Source of the DNA: Dimorphilus gyrociliatus
Lineage: Eukaryota > Annelida > Polychaeta > Dinophilidae
Direction of reading: 5' to 3'
Assembly (NCBI GenBank): GCA_904063045.1
Contig: CAJFCJ010000002.1
Location: forward strand, 372,001-436,000
Length of the DNA stretch: 64,000 bases
Shown here: piece by piece, positions 37,329 to 49,126 of the stretch
Numbering within the stretch: the stretch's first letter is position 1
Layout of the letters: each line of letters begins with the position of its first letter
Position numbers and translations under genes: made by a program
Notes under the pieces: generated by a model
What the model saw: only the letters and a program-made list of their open reading frames with translations
Told to the model about the DNA's origin: nothing
Databases searched by the model: none

Positions 37329-38935
37329 ATTCAAACAGGTATAGTTAATTGAAAATTCTTCAGGGATTAGGAACTCAGAAGATGTGTCTCTATAGCAGTA
37401 ATCAACAGTTGCCTAATGTCGCTTTTCTCGCAGAATGATTAGACTCAGATTTCGCTTCTAAAGGAAAAGTTGATCGATAAATTTTAGCAGGTAAATAGAT
37501 AACAGTTACTTCATTAGATCTCATCAATATTGTACAATTTAACGCATCAGTTTAGTTTGCCAAGGGTTTTAGATAATTCTATATCTAGACATAAAAAAGA
37601 ATTCAAAGCTAAAGACTCAAGGATAAAATTTGAAACAAACTTCTAATTTGATAGGTCTTTTGTTTTTCATGCTAAGTATCATTTAGTATCGGATTCCTAG
37701 TGAGTTTTTCAAAGAAGAATTCCACAGGGAAAGAATCTTATTTTGACAAACTGTCAAAAGGAAAAGAAGTGATGCAGTTTTTTCGTCACTTAAGCCTTAA
37801 CTCAAGATAGTGATACAATGTAGGGAATTTACTCCCCAAGGATACATTGTCTTTTAAGCTCTGATAAATATATCGAAATTCATTCTGGTCATATTTTACC
37901 CTTTGACCCTTTTCCATTCGGTCATTTATCCTACTTTTTTTTATTTTACTTTTCAGTAATAAAGGTTTTCTCATTAATTTACATCTTAATAAAAAGCGCT
38001 CAATTCTTGAGTGAGCCATATAAAAGGTAAGATTTTGAGTCATTCTTGGAAAATATTTTAAAGGTTCTTAAAAGGAATTATCAATTCGTAATTAGAATTC
38101 TTTCAATCTAACTCTCTTTTATCTCTACGTGATATACTATATTTTCACAGCAAAACAATTACAATAATAGTCAATTACAGACAAAAATATATATTGGGAA
38201 AAATTTATGAAGTTTGTAAATTGAATTACTTTTATCCCTTTTGATGTTAAGTTTTAGTTTGTTTATAGAGAAATTATGATTTATAAAGATAGATGGAGCC
38301 TTTATCGGATTTTCTTAAAACCTTTAGTGGACATTTTAAAAAATAGCCATGATCTGAGAAGAAATTCAATTTAAAGGAAACCAGACAATATTTTTCTTTG
38401 ATATTGTATTCCAATTGAGTTGAAGACAGATACTATTTCATTTTAGTAATGAAGAAATTTGTACTCTATAACCTTCATAGAGGTCAGTTAGCTTTCAAGA
38501 TATCCTGTTTTAGATTATAATCATCGCATATTTTGACAAGTTTTGGATAGGATGATTTATAGCGTTTACTATTTAGGATTAAATATTTAGATCTTGCTTT
38601 AAACAAGTTTAATTAATATTTCTGAAAAAAATCTTCTTTGCTAGCCTTCTCTGGTTTCTTAAAATATCGTTAAATTATTTTTAAAAAACAGAATTTAACA
38701 ATAGCAAACAATATTTGTAGGTCTATATATAGAATGTTCTAGGAAAGGTTCTTTGTATGCTTTACGCGATTAGGATTATAAAGTAAGAATAAAGATGGAA
38801 AATTCGATTCGATTTGTAGAATAGTAGGCTTAAATTTGAACATTGTTGTAATTATTATTTTTGAAACGAGTTATAAATATGTTATGCTTATAGATTGAAG
38901 GTTTCGCAATTATTCTAGGAACAAATTTTTTAAGT
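37329..38935. other. Non-coding intergenic tract
   Basis: 1.6 kb with no supported gene. An 85-codon minus-strand open frame (37786-38043) is Lys/Arg rich and has no recognised domain. A near-miss of the CTCF-like motif (TAGATGGAGCC) lies at about 38290. Confidence 0.5.
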
Positions 38936-39361
38936 ATGTCGAGTACTCTAAGACCAGTAACTGCCGTTCGAGCCCTCAAAAACGAATATGGAATAAAACT
39001 CCAAATCAGCGTTCGAGATGACAACTATTTTGTAGTTTGGTTTTTATTTGGTCTTTTATTTGTTGCTATAATTGTTATCCCCAGTATTAGTCACCTAATA
39101 GACATTTACAAGATAGGGAAACTTAAGAGGTGTAAACAGCTTAGAAAAGAGAGGATGGAGCGGGAAGCCGAAGAAGCTAGGCAATTAACTATTTCAAAAG
39201 ATCAAAGATTCGTTTTGCCACCAAATAATCGAATGGCTTATTATGGGCAAATGACGGCCGTAAATGTTCCACCTCCACGCCGAGGGAGTATCCAACAAAT
39301 GCAGAAAACGCGATTTATGCATGATGAAGCTTCTTTGGAACTCCAAACTCAGACTCCTTAA
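38936..39361 (+). CDS. Orphan single-pass membrane protein
   Basis: 141 residues from ATG 38936, family not recognised. One strong membrane segment, about residues 31-53 (YFVVWFLFGLLFVAIIVIPS), is preceded by a hydrophilic 30-residue N-terminus. A cytoplasmic-type basic stretch KIGKLKRCKQLRKERMER follows, becoming Glu-rich and coiled-coil prone. The tail contains NVPPPRRGS (possible phosphorylation or SH3 context) and ends ELQTQTP. Composition is not repeat-driven, and codon use looks coding. A TTTTTTAAG just before the ATG resembles a splice acceptor, so an upstream exon is possible. Confidence 0.55.
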   Translation: MSSTLRPVTAVRALKNEYGIKLQISVRDDNYFVVWFLFGLLFVAIIVIPSISHLIDIYKIGKLKRCKQLRKERMEREAEEARQLTISKDQRFVLPPNNRMAYYGQMTAVNVPPPRRGSIQQMQKTRFMHDEASLELQTQTP

Positions 39362-39906
39362 ATTAGATTGCCTGTAGTAGAAAAACGATGTTCGACTCTC
39401 GTAATAAATCAATTGCCTACTATAGTTATCATACTTTTCATTATGACACATCTTATTTTTCGATTTGTATTGATAGTGCTAATATAAATATGTAATACAT
39501 GCAAGTTGGTAAATGTTAGCTTATTTATAAGATGTCATTTACTTTGTGGGAACTCTCTACAAATTGACTGACATTTCTGTCGACTAACGAAAATGTTCCA
39601 AATGGTCGACTTAGTCACTAGTAAAACGTTGTCCTTTATATAGACTAAATCGGTTTCGCCACGAAAACTCGTGGGAAGGAATGGGGCGTCTCATTATTAT
39701 GAGTCCTGTCAAAAGAAAATCGTACTAGATGATGATGTCCAAATTTTATTACATTTGTTCTGATTTTATTGCCTTTTTTGAAATTCTTCGTGAACCTATT
39801 GAAAATCATTGCCCAATAACTTATTTGGCGCTATATTTTATTGAACTTGACAGCGGAAGTGAATAGGACTGATCCTTTGACTTTTCTTATTCAATACTTT
39901 GAAAAG

Positions 39907-39920
39907 CTGCCATCTACTGG
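39907..39920 (-). promoter_or_regulatory. CTCF-like CCAGTAGATGGCAG motif
   Basis: The minus strand reads CCAGTAGATGGCAG, the best match to the CTCF core among the TAGATGGC copies. Confidence 0.5.
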
Positions 39921-40329
39921 AGACTGATTGTAAAATAAATTGATGGTTATGTGTATTTCCTCTAATCTTGTATTCGATTTGGCTTTTTACCCTTTCTGTA
40001 TCATTTAATACACTTAAAATATCATTGGACATTAGGTTTAGTCCTTTAGATGTAAATCTAAATAACTCTATTTGCGTTAGGAATTTCTCCCCCCTAAATT
40101 GTTTTTAAAATAGTGATTAGTGGGGAGAATAAATGCTTTTTTTTAATTTTATGGGGATTTTTCGCCTGCCTCTTGTATATTTTATTGTGAATAAGCCATT
40201 TTCAGTGAATAAGTACGAATCTGCTTCTATTAGATAATTTTGTGAGTTAGAAAGAAAGCTACTTGAGGGCATTATTAGAGTAAATTGCTGCATTTTTATG
40301 TAAGGAAAGAGTGGGAATGAAGTCATGAA

Positions 40330-40400
40330 GGAGAGAGAGAAAAATGAACGAAGAAAGAAAGAAAGAGATAGATGGAGTTTGGGATAGAGAGAGAGAGAAA
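40330..40400. repeat. GA/GAAA purine-rich repeat
   Basis: Imperfect GA and GAAA units over about 70 bases. Confidence 0.85.
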
Positions 40401-40568
40401 TAGTGAAAATAATAAAAACGGCTGTTTTGTCGTACTTGGAAAGATATTTACTGTCAGGCTTAATGTAACTAGTAGGAATATAATACTCTTTGACTACTGA
40501 ACATATATTTCAGAGTATCTGTTTCAAGATAGGTCAAGACATAGTTATATATAGTCAATTTTGATTTT

Positions 40569-40612
40569 GTTGCTATGGAGACCAATTGCTGCGCATGCGT
40601 TGCTAGGGCAAA
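40569..40612. promoter_or_regulatory. X-box / NRF1 / X-box-like promoter cluster
   Basis: GTTGCTATGGAGAC at 40569-40582 fits the degenerate RFX X-box RYYNYYATRRNRAC at every position. TGCGCATGCG at 40590-40599 is an NRF1 core. GTTGCTAGGGCAAA at 40599-40612 is a weaker X-box-like element. All lie 35-80 bases upstream of the NCS-like ATG, a good position for a core promoter. RFX sites are common at ciliary and neuronal gene promoters. Confidence 0.55.
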
Positions 40613-40646
40613 AATTTCGAACGCTAGTGTCATTCAGTATTGAGAA

Positions 40647-43600
40647 ATGGGACGGGGCTCTAGTAAACTTTCAGCCGAACAGATAAAGGAATTAACGGAA
40701 ATTACTTATTGTAAGTATACAAAATCGAAAGAGAACAGATTCTAATTTTAGATATTATCCGCTTTTCGTTTAAGTATTACCGTAATGTTTTTTGACAGTT
40801 GATAAGAAAGAAGTACAACAATGGTACGTAAAAAAGAAAACGAATTATAAATATTTGTGTTCCTTCCTATGCTCATTAGACTAATTCTTCTGTGTATCTT
40901 AAATTTTTGTAGTTTATTTTCTTGACCTTTTATGATGGCTTGCTGTTTTTATTATATGTCAGCGGAAATATTTCCGAGTTGGCCAAAAAAAGCTTCACAA
41001 TATTGATTCATCGATCGGGTGGCTCGTCGTCTAAAAAACGCGATAAGAGACGTCTTTCCAAATCGAATTTGTACTAGATATAAACAGTGCAATTCAAAGG
41101 ATTACCCCCTATCTTCGATAAAGAAATAATATTTATTCGAATTAACAATCAAACAACAAAATATGATGAAAATATCTGTTTTTATTTTAAAACATATTTA
41201 TAAATAAAGCAGTAGGATTGAAGTTAAGATCGACTTTTTCCTCGTCAGAGATCTTTATCATTTTCTGAGAAAGTCGCTACTACTCTAGAAAGGCTACTGT
41301 TGTTTTCTCAATTTTGGAGTAAGATTTTAGAGAAATCTATTATCTTAAATTAACGACTATAGATATCTCCGGTTCCTTTTTCCTTTCACATTAATTCTTT
41401 AGTTTTTCGTCTTCTTTATTTTACTGTTGAATGTAGTCACCTCACCTTCTTAATGATCAAACAAAATACAGTTATTATTTAAGAAACTTAATTAGATCAA
41501 AAAAGATAATTTTTTTGAAAGTTTGTCTTGTAATCTTCTGTATTTATGTTATTAATAAATAAAAGATCTCGGGGCAATTTTTAGAATTCGTACTCAAGTT
41601 TTACTAGCATCAATATATTAGTATTTTCGACCTGTAAGCTTAATTGTTCTTTTGCACGGCATTAGAAAATTTTCCTCCATCCAATGTACTGATAGAAGAT
41701 TAAATTATCCTATAAATATTCTTTTATTTAGCCATGAGTAAGGAGAAATTGAACGATGACTCTTCATTTCATCTATTTACTATTATTTACTCCTTTGAGT
41801 GGTATGAGTTCATTTATAGGGGTGACACGTTACGTTGAAGAAAGACTGAAAAGAGTTTCTTTTAGTTAGGAAAGACTGACTTTGAGATAAGATTTGTTAG
41901 GGATACTGAAGAATTGGGATTGATTTCGAGAGTAAACCTCGTGTTTGTCATCTTCTGCTTGTGGTATTATTGACGAAAATGATTGATCCGAACAGAACAC
42001 AAGAAAGAGAAAAACAAATTACCGTTAACCTCTAGTTCTCATTTTGTCTTATTCTCTTCGACTCAACTTACTTGACAGTGTAGAGAATGTTTAATTTTAG
42101 ATAACCCCGTCAAGGGAACAGCAAAGAAAACAGGGTGGAAATCTATATTTAGCTTTCATTAATATTCATAATGCAGAACAAAGTCCCGTTCGTTAATATT
42201 CGGGTGGTTAATTGGAAATTACTTGCATCGAAGATTCGAATTTTGATATGCAAATATTTTTGGTAAATTTTGAAAAAAATTTTCTCTTTCAGGCATAAAG
42301 ACTTCCTGAAAGACTGTCCAAACGGAGCCCTTAGAAGAGATCAATTTGAGGCTATCTATCAACAATTTTTTCCGCACGGTGATCCTTCTAAATTCGCTTT
42401 AGCTGTTTTCAATGTTTTCGATCAAAATAAAGACGGCGTCATCGAATTTAAAGAATTCCTTCACGCCTTAAGCATTACTTCAAGGGGTAATTTAGACGAA
42501 AAGTTAGATTGGGCGTTTAGTTTGTATGATTTGGACGATGATGGCTATATCGATCGGATGGAGATGATAAGTGTGGTGGAAGCAATACATGCAATGGTTG
42601 GATCTTTCCTTCAATTACCCGATGACGAAGATTCGCCTAGGAAGAGGGTCGATAAAATCTTTGACCAAATGGATACGGTAGGGTTTTTAAGTTTTTTTTT
42701 TACTTAAATCACGTTTGGTATAGTATATACGTCACGCTAACCAGACGTTTGAATCATGCTTGAGAGTTTTGAAGTAGCTTTTAAGGAACCAAAGCAAAAA
42801 ATAATTAAGAAAGGAAAAGGAAAAAAAATGGTACCACTGTATATCCCTATATATACATTTTAACATGTTGATTAACACGTGGCTTTCTAATATCTAATAC
42901 AGATTAAAATGACAAAATCTGCTGATAGATATAACTGAATAAATAATGATACATAAATGACAAACTAAAATCATTACAATCTATCATTTCACCCTTCTCG
43001 ATCTTTTCTATTTATGAGAAGAAAAACATTCGGACAGCTAAAATAAATGCCAGCTATCTCATTTGGTTTGCCTAAATCATGTTGATTTACATTTACAAAG
43101 CTCGCAGCTAATAAAATAAGAAATAAACAACAAACTAGAAAGATTTTTTTTGCCAAGTAGTTCTTATGCACGTCAGGAAATGACGAATATAAAAAAAAAG
43201 ATTGACAAACATCGGAAAAACGTCAGCAAAAGTTATAGAGTGAGATATGAATGAAAACAAAAAAAACAAGCCTTTTGATAATTGAACATATAACACTACT
43301 ACTTAAGAGTAACTCCATTGGGATATTTCATTATACTCGGGGTTTGTTAACTGAGCCCAGTGAAAAACAACAATAAACCCAATCAGGATTATGCTTCTTT
43401 CCATATTTATCTTATTTAACATACTAAAGATCAGGGATGAAACTATAAAAGGAGGAAGGAAATATACTCAACGGAAGGCAAAAATTGCCTTGCTGTGGAG
43501 ATAATCCATAGATTACAATCCAATTTCACAAACATGCCAATCTCAATAAAAAAAATCTCATCAGGCTCACTCCGAGTTTGCCCGTAAAATTCTTACAACT

Positions 43601-44832
43601 GAATAGATAAAAAGAAATATCCTTGTAATTGAATAGTCTCTTTCCAAAAGACGTTTTCCTAATCAACTTTCTACAAACGACCTCAAGGGATATAGGTGGG
43701 AAGAATGAATAGCTAGGGAGGAGAAGGATTGTTAGGCTACAAGACCTCGAAAGCAATATTGCAAGAAAAGATTGAAAAGGACGCCATTTTTAAGAAGATT
43801 CTGTATTTTTATACATGAATGCATCCTACTTAAGCAAAATAGACAGGATAATTGTATAAATAGAATAAGCCTAATGCACACCTTGAAGCGGAATACTCTA
43901 AAAATAAGCCTAATGAACCCAAAAGAATAATTTCCACTTTTTATTCATATTAAAGAAAAGGTTTCGTTTAGAGCCTTACGTTTTCTATTATTTCAAGTTG
44001 AAGCCTTTTTATTTTTATATACAAGAAAATAGTAAAAATTACTTAACCTATAGAGGAAACTGGATAGTTGTTAAAAAAAGAGGAAGGCAGGAATGTTTAT
44101 TTTTGAATTTCAGTGTTCTTAAATTTGGATAGAAAGAGTGAAAAATAAAACTTGTATAGTTTACTTATATTCTAATACGAACATAAATTTGAATTGAAAC
44201 TTCGTTATATGATTACAGAGGTCTAAAATAAATGATAATGATAACATGAAAGAATAAGGAAAAGAGGGATGTATTTCATTTAGAAGAAGGATAAAGAAAT
44301 TAGGAAAAGAAAAAAGCATATTGCTTGTAGACCACAGGCTAAATCAGACTCTAACGAAGTTGTACTAAGATTGCATACAACCATTAATAGCAGAAACAAC
44401 CGTCATGTTTGTCTACTAAATACGAAGACACTAAGTTTTTTGTATCACAATTATAGGGAAATATTGAAAGAACTCAGAAACTCAGACAACCATGTAGATT
44501 CATTTTTCTACCCGGTTGGAAACTATGTTTGGTGTACCATTTCCTAAATATAGGATGTTTAGAAAAGAAACGTGCACAAATCTGTGAAAAGTTTACTCTT
44601 ACATTTAGAAAGAAAATTGGATAAGTATTGTTTTTTTTTGACACAGAATAGAGATGGTAAACTAACAAAAGATGAATTCCGAATTGGCTCTAAATGTGAT
44701 TCGTGGATTGTAAACGCTCTTAGTATGCAGCTCTCGCCATATCAACCTGCCCCATCTGCCGGCCAGCTTTTGGCACCAAAGTTACAAGCCGAAGTCGCTA
44801 GACAAACCAAAAAATCAAAGAATCGAAAATAG
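40647..44832 (+). CDS. NCS-1-like neuronal calcium sensor
   Basis: Myristoylated EF-hand calcium sensor, closest to frequenin/NCS-1. Main exons: 40647-40710, 40799-40823, 42293-42677 and 44647-44832, giving 219 residues. The N-terminus MGRGSSKLS fits N-myristoylation. The first EF-hand is degenerate (DCPNG), as in the family. Functional loops are [22 protein letters not shown] and [14 protein letters not shown]-1 signatures include [20 protein letters not shown] and [14 protein letters not shown]. Canonical NCS-1 is 190 residues; here the C-terminus is extended by about 30 residues that are Pro/Ala then Lys-rich and end KKSKNRK. The introns of about 1.5 and 2.0 kb are long for this window. 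A possible alternative last exon lies at 40963-41077. Confidence 0.9.
40963..41077 (+). CDS. Possible alternative last exon of the NCS-like gene
   Basis: After an acceptor TATATGTCAG, an open frame continues in phase from exon 2 for 38 codons to [23 protein letters not shown], then a basic Ser/Lys/Arg tail. It would yield a 67-residue isoform with only the NCS N-terminus and no EF-hand. GC content is above the flanks, and A/T-rich sequence with AATAAA-like hexamers follows. A chance open frame of this length is quite possible. Confidence 0.3.
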
Positions 44833-45309
44833 AGTTCATTTTATATGGATATACAATGTGTATATGAATGCTAAAGTAAATACGCATTGTATACAAAAAG
44901 CTTAACTGATTTGAATACTCGAAAAGTTTTATCTTTTATCATGAATCTCCCCTGCATAAATTATCATGACTGAAATATGCATAAAATAACTTGAAATCTC
45001 GTTTTTCCTCCATGCTAAAAGAAAAATTTATGAGAATACAAGTTATCATAAGTGATCATACGATATATTTATTCAATCGTTGAATTTATGCTAAGTCGAA
45101 ATAAATTGGCTTTTAGTTGAATTTTCCCCATTTTCTAATAAACGTACAATTTTTGATAATTTCATCTCGTTTTTCTTGAACGTATTAGAATTTATAATAT
45201 GAATCTTCTTCTTGATTGATTTTTCGAGTAAAATCTACTTAATTGAGTAATAATTAATAATTTATGAACGCCGTTCAATACAGCGCATAGTCCACATACT
45301 GCATTCAAA
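44833..45309. other. Non-coding spacer
   Basis: Between the NCS-like and Sel1-repeat genes; AT-rich, no feature seen. Confidence 0.5.
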
Positions 45310-46175
45310 ATGGCGGAAGAAGAGACGCTTTTGCGACAAAGATATTCACACGATACGGATCCAGATTGGGATCCTAATCTACCCTATGGTGGAAAAGTTT
45401 ACTTGGCTAGGAGGAAGAAACCTGATCCAATATGGGTAAAAATTGTCGAGGTTAATATTTATATACAGAACGTTTATTGAAGGGAAAGAAAATACCATTC
45501 CTTATAATCAATAACCTTTCTATAACGACAATTTCGTTTTACTCATGTACAGGCTGTAGCTTTGATAGGAACCATTGTATTCGCCATATACGCTTATTAT
45601 TACTTTGATCACTTGCACTTTCATGTTACTCATGGGTATGCGCACCTCGGCTATTCAGCGGCTCAACACCAAGTCGGTCAAAGATACTTACATGGAAAGG
45701 GAGTTGAAAAGAATCCTCACAAGGCTATGGAATGGTTTGAGTGAGTATTCTTTCAGCGCGTTTATTAAAATATTATAATATATAGAATATTCTTTTTTTC
45801 GGTTATGAGACTATAAATGAAAATCCTTCGTGTTACAAATGAATGATAGGAAAGCGAGAGCTATATAAAAGTTTATTCGATGAAATTACCTAAACAGAGT
45901 TTTTCCTTTGCAGGAAATCCGCTAAGCAAGGTCACCCACATGCAGCTTACAATGTAGCTGTTGGACATTTACAAGGCATAAGAAGAGATTTATTGAAACC
46001 AGGGTAAATACTTAAAGGGATACTAATATTTTCTCTTCAGGCTGTAATTAGCTTTTTAAATCGTCTCTTTATTAGGGAAGCCCACGAATATATTAAACAT
46101 GCTGCAAGGAATGGGGTTAACGAAGCTAATCGAGCTTTAACCGACGTTTGCGAAAGAGGCGGATGTGAAAATTGA
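45310..46175 (+). CDS. Membrane-anchored Sel1-repeat protein
   Basis: Four exons: 45310-45450, 45553-45740, 45914-46003 and 46076-46175, giving 172 residues. The exon 1 donor could instead be at 45436, which also keeps the frame. A hydrophilic N-terminus (MAEEETLLRQRYSHDTDPDW) is followed by one hydrophobic segment, AVALIGTIVFAIYAYYYF. Then come Sel1/TPR-like repeats: YSAAQHQVGQRYLHGKGVEK, NPHKAMEWFEKSAKQGHPHA and EAHEYIKHAARNGVNEANRA. The repeat pattern (A..LG..Y..G.GV..(D/N)..KA..W..KAA..G) is clear. Sel1 repeats are protein-binding scaffolds, often in ER or organelle quality control. No specific orthologue was identified. Confidence 0.8.
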
Positions 46176-46389
46176 ATCGTACTATACACTTATTCACTTT
46201 TTCGATTTAGCTCTCTAAACCTATTCACAAATTGATCTTTCTCGTTTCTACACAAAGTCACATAAACTATTTAATGAAGTAATTGCTGGTGCCATCTTTG
46301 GGCCTGAATTATCATAACGTCTAAATCCTGCAAACTAACAAGCAAACATTAGAATAGCGAACAATGTAAGAAGAGGCGATGTCAGTATT

Positions 46390-46397
46390 GCCATCTA
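46390..46397 (-). promoter_or_regulatory. CTCF-like TAGATGGC motif
   Basis: TGCCATCTACAGTAG on the plus strand, 215 bases after the Sel1-repeat gene stop. Confidence 0.42.
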
Positions 46398-48542
46398 CAG
46401 TAGTAAATGTTGACCTTGTCAGTTTGAGAACCGTGTATTTCATGTTGTTTGTCTTTTTTGAGTCTTCTTGAAAATCGAAGTCACAAAGTGCTTAAAAAAC
46501 GAATATACAGTTTATATACAAACGAATAAATAACATATTCACAATTATCAATTGATAAAGTGTTATTTTAAATGCTTACGTATAAAAAAAACAGTAAAAT
46601 ATAGTTTATTCGCTTTCTTTAGGATAGATTTACGTAGCAAAGTAAACTATACGAGTACAGATATTTAAGGATTAGTTACTTTTTTGTAATTTTATTCGGT
46701 GATTTAACCAAATGAAAAAAGAGTAAAAAATAAAACCTTTTCTGTTTTGTTCCAATTTGTTCCCCAACGATTTCTTATTTAGTGAAAGACACGTTCTAAA
46801 ACATCAAACAAATTATAAAACATTAATTTATTTGCTAGAATAAATGAGAAATTCAACTTATTTATTAGAATTTCTGTTGTTTTCCAAAAGTGTATTCTTT
46901 TTGTTTCGTTTCTTTAATTATTAACTAATTGCATGTATTTAAACGAATCTTTCATATAGTGATATATTAGTATAGATGTATATAAATATATCAAACTTAA
47001 GGGTCTATATTCAAAAGTCATTAGTCCGCTTTTGTTTATTATATTCAATACTTGGCATGATCATAAGTTTTGATTATAATAGTAAACAAGTCTAAAGAAA
47101 CACATGACAATACTAAAAATTCACATGGTTCCCATGTGGTTTAATATTTCTATATGTCAGTTTTATGAATTTTATTTTTCAAATGGTGCTTTCATTAAGT
47201 TTTTAAATGAATTTCATTGCTTATAAACTTTCAGACCATTTTTTTTCCATAAAATCCTATACGTTTTAAAGAAAAATAGATTTTCTTAAGTCAATACATC
47301 AGAGTAATTATTAAAATACAATTTATATATATGTATATACTGAATATACAGCATAATGTCTATATTACACATACATCATATGACTTTTAATAAATTTAAA
47401 GAAAATTTTCCATCTGCTGTCCGTGAAATTATTAAGCTTTAAAATGATACGCACAGGTGATCAATTTAGCTAAGACATCAAGAATAAAAATTTGTGTTCT
47501 TTGATATAATTATTTACAGTTTGTTTTTTTTCTAGGTATCGTTAATAGGATATTTATACTCGACTGAAGAAAAACTAGGTAGAAGTTTTTTTCTTTTTTT
47601 TTTTCATGCTTTTATCTTTAAGTCCTATATTTTACGATATTTTTTTCTTTTCTTTTAAACTGGATATTTTATATGAGCTGTAAATAATAACTCATTGACG
47701 TTAGATTCGGTATAAGAATCACCACTTGAAAAATGGTATTACTATAAAAAATACAAGTAGAAAATATTCGATTATAGTCAAAGAAAAAAAAACGAACTAG
47801 TTTTTTTAACTCATAAAATAATCTTTGTTTTATTTACTAGAAGGCATAAACTGACAAGCCGTAAATCACAAGAGAAAATAAGAGATTTTGAAAATAAAAG
47901 GTAAATAAGGAAGAGCTTCCTCTGCTTGGTATTTATTGAAAAGTATCAAATATCGATAAAGAGGGGGAGTGAAGAGGCCTAAATAGTTTATAACTAATTT
48001 TACTTTAATACAGTATAAGTATTAAAGCTTTCATTATATATACATATTGTTATACATTTCCATAATCTTTTTTTCGATAGCGTTCTCTCATTCTATACAC
48101 ACTGTACTATTTGTAGTATATTATCTATTTCAACTATTCAGAATCTGCATGTAGACTCAAACCTTTAAAATTTCTTATTATATTCAAAAGTACTTATAAT
48201 TATAATCCCAACAATAAGACAAACAGCTTGTTTTTAAGAGAGATGGTGGAAACCATACAATAGATGCTAAAGCGATGTTTCTTTTACCGCAAAGTTAAAA
48301 TGAGATGTATATATATATTCTTAATTTTGGTATAACTGGTTTTTTTTGCCCTCTAAACATTCTGTCACATTTTGATTTTCTTTTACAATTCGAAAAGAAG
48401 ATAAAAAGAAAATTTAAGAAGATGATTAACTTTGAATACGTTTATATATTTTGTCTTTCTATCACTCTCTTCTTCCCATAATCAACTTAATGATAACAGC
48501 TTGACTAAAGAAATTCGTAAAAATGAAGAAGAAAAAGATTGA

Positions 48543-48564
48543 GATATATATATATATATATATT
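48543..48564. repeat. (TA)n microsatellite
   Basis: Perfect TA run of about 20 bases in the gene-poor tract. Confidence 0.9.
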
Positions 48565-49126
48565 CCACTGTATATTAATAAAAATATCGGATAAAGCGTA
48601 AATAGTAATTAGAAAATAAAATTAAGAAAGATAAAGAGGAAACAAAAAATAGTCAGGAGAAAATTTTTCTCAGAATTATGCTTTCATTATTCCTCAAATA
48701 AATCATTTAGCTTAAAAGCTTTGAGGAAGTAAATCTATATCGCTTTATTCTTTTAAAAATTGTATAAAATATATTATCATAAGTATGAAGTGAGCGGAAC
48801 GATTTCTATAATGAATTTTAATGATTCCAAACTTTGTTTGATTTGGTTGCAGATATAACAAAATATATTTATTTACTACGGTACGTGCACTTGAAAACTA
48901 AATATAATAAACGTAATAATTATACGTTATACTTATAAATAGTTTTGATAAAGGAAATTACTACCATATTTATTGGTTGCGTCATAAATTGAAACATCTA
49001 TAAACTAAAGAGTTATGTATATTTAAATAATTTTTCTATTGAACTAAAGATTATTAAGTTAATAAGATACATATCTACGCATTTAGTAGAATGATGACTG
49101 AGAAACGAACATTCTCTTCTTTTATT

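Larger units (their letters stand above)
39362..40646. promoter_or_regulatory. Upstream region of NCS-like gene
   Basis: Contains a CTCF-like motif CTGCCATCTACTGG at 39907-39920, a purine repeat at 40330-40400, and a compact promoter cluster at 40569-40612: an RFX X-box, an NRF1 core, and a second partial X-box. No other gene was seen. Confidence 0.5.
46176..49126. other. Non-coding intergenic tract
   Basis: About 3 kb of AT-rich sequence with no supported exon on either strand. It contains a CTCF-like motif (46390) just downstream of the Sel1-repeat gene and a TA repeat near 48544. Confidence 0.55.

Noticed and set aside
37786-38043. 85-codon minus-strand open frame
   Set aside because: Lys/Arg-rich without domain, no splice partners, in AT-rich intergenic DNA.
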